This document shows, piece after piece, positions 32,326 to 32,546 of a stretch of 32,546 nt of DNA; within the stretch, counting starts at the first letter, position 1; the number at the start of each line of letters is the position of its first letter. A program made the translations under genes and the position numbers. The notes below the pieces were generated by a model. That model was given only the letters and a program-made list of their open reading frames with translations. It did no database searches and was not told where the DNA came from. The DNA is from Hymenopellis radicata (Eukaryota > Basidiomycota > Agaricomycetes > Agaricales > Physalacriaceae): positions 1-32,546 of the forward strand of contig JADNRX010000567.1 in assembly GCA_015501595.1 (NCBI GenBank), written 5' to 3'.

Positions 32326-32546
32326 CCTGAACCAATCTTGAGATCTGTCCCAATTATCACTAACACTGATGATGCTTCAGATGCATATATGTACCTTTCA
32401 TGAGCTGGCTGGAAACGAGGCAATGCGAAAGGTAACGTCTAATTCATAAAGAACACAACAATTCTGGATATACAATGTGTTGCGCGCGCAACCTGGTAAG
32501 TATGTGCGAAGCGCGGGCCCTCCGGTCACCGTTCCAACTGCACCAT
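32326..32546. other. Right edge, no gene seen
   Basis: No recognisable gene. Contains TGTTGCGCGCGCAAC, a short palindrome around 32480-32492. If the HET gene has an upstream exon it could lie here or beyond the edge, but I found none. Confidence 0.35.

Overview
The window is nuclear DNA of a filamentous basidiomycete, most probably a mushroom-forming Agaricomycete. The evidence is genes broken by short GT-AG introns (mostly 45-56 nt), and protein families typical of that group: paralogous F-box proteins, an F-box-like protein starting FPPELERHIFEEAA, a degenerate protein-kinase-like family, type-B carboxylesterases, a CFEM GPI-anchored protein, a HET-domain protein and a basidiomycete-type DDE transposase. 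No species can be named from the sequence. Family names rest on recognised motifs, not on database searches.

Layout. 1-1527 (-): 5' part of a DDE transposase gene running off the left edge, with hairpins and an inverted remnant of its own start next to it. 2290-3060 (-): badly decayed carboxylesterase. 4098-7630: two related F-box genes pointing at each other as a 1.4-kb-arm inverted repeat, both frameshifted. 8030-10646 (-): a recently broken carboxylesterase whose 3' end runs into a simple repeat and a third esterase fragment. 11131-14707: direct duplication of a CFEM gene, with the copy at 13832-14437 intact and the copy at 11457-12034 broken; an AT-hook reading frame lies between them. 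14805-15391: candidate MITE. 15758-16916 (+): damaged kinase-like gene. 17759-18543 (-): intact two-finger C2H2 gene. 19696-20514 (+): F-box-like gene with one frameshift. 20850-21960 (-): relic of a GH76 mannanase-like gene. 23943-24387: MITE with about 76-bp inverted repeats. 24807-25409 (+): intact conserved-type small gene of unknown role. 26643-29371 (-): tandem F-box pair, one dead and one intact. 30065-30493 (-): acidic hypothetical gene. 30803-32111 (-): HET-domain gene lacking a visible start, followed by a repeat that also lies behind the first F-box gene.

The genes do not form a pathway or cluster with a common job. The region reads as an accessory, repeat-rich segment where gene families are duplicated and then decay. 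The genes with no visible lesion are the C2H2 factor, CFEM copy B, F-box C, the 24807 gene and the 30065 gene. No clearly new biological system was found. The most interesting points are the convergent F-box inverted repeat, the HET breakpoint, the two MITE candidates, and readable 48-nt introns (multiples of three without stops) in three genes, one of them between the two zinc fingers.
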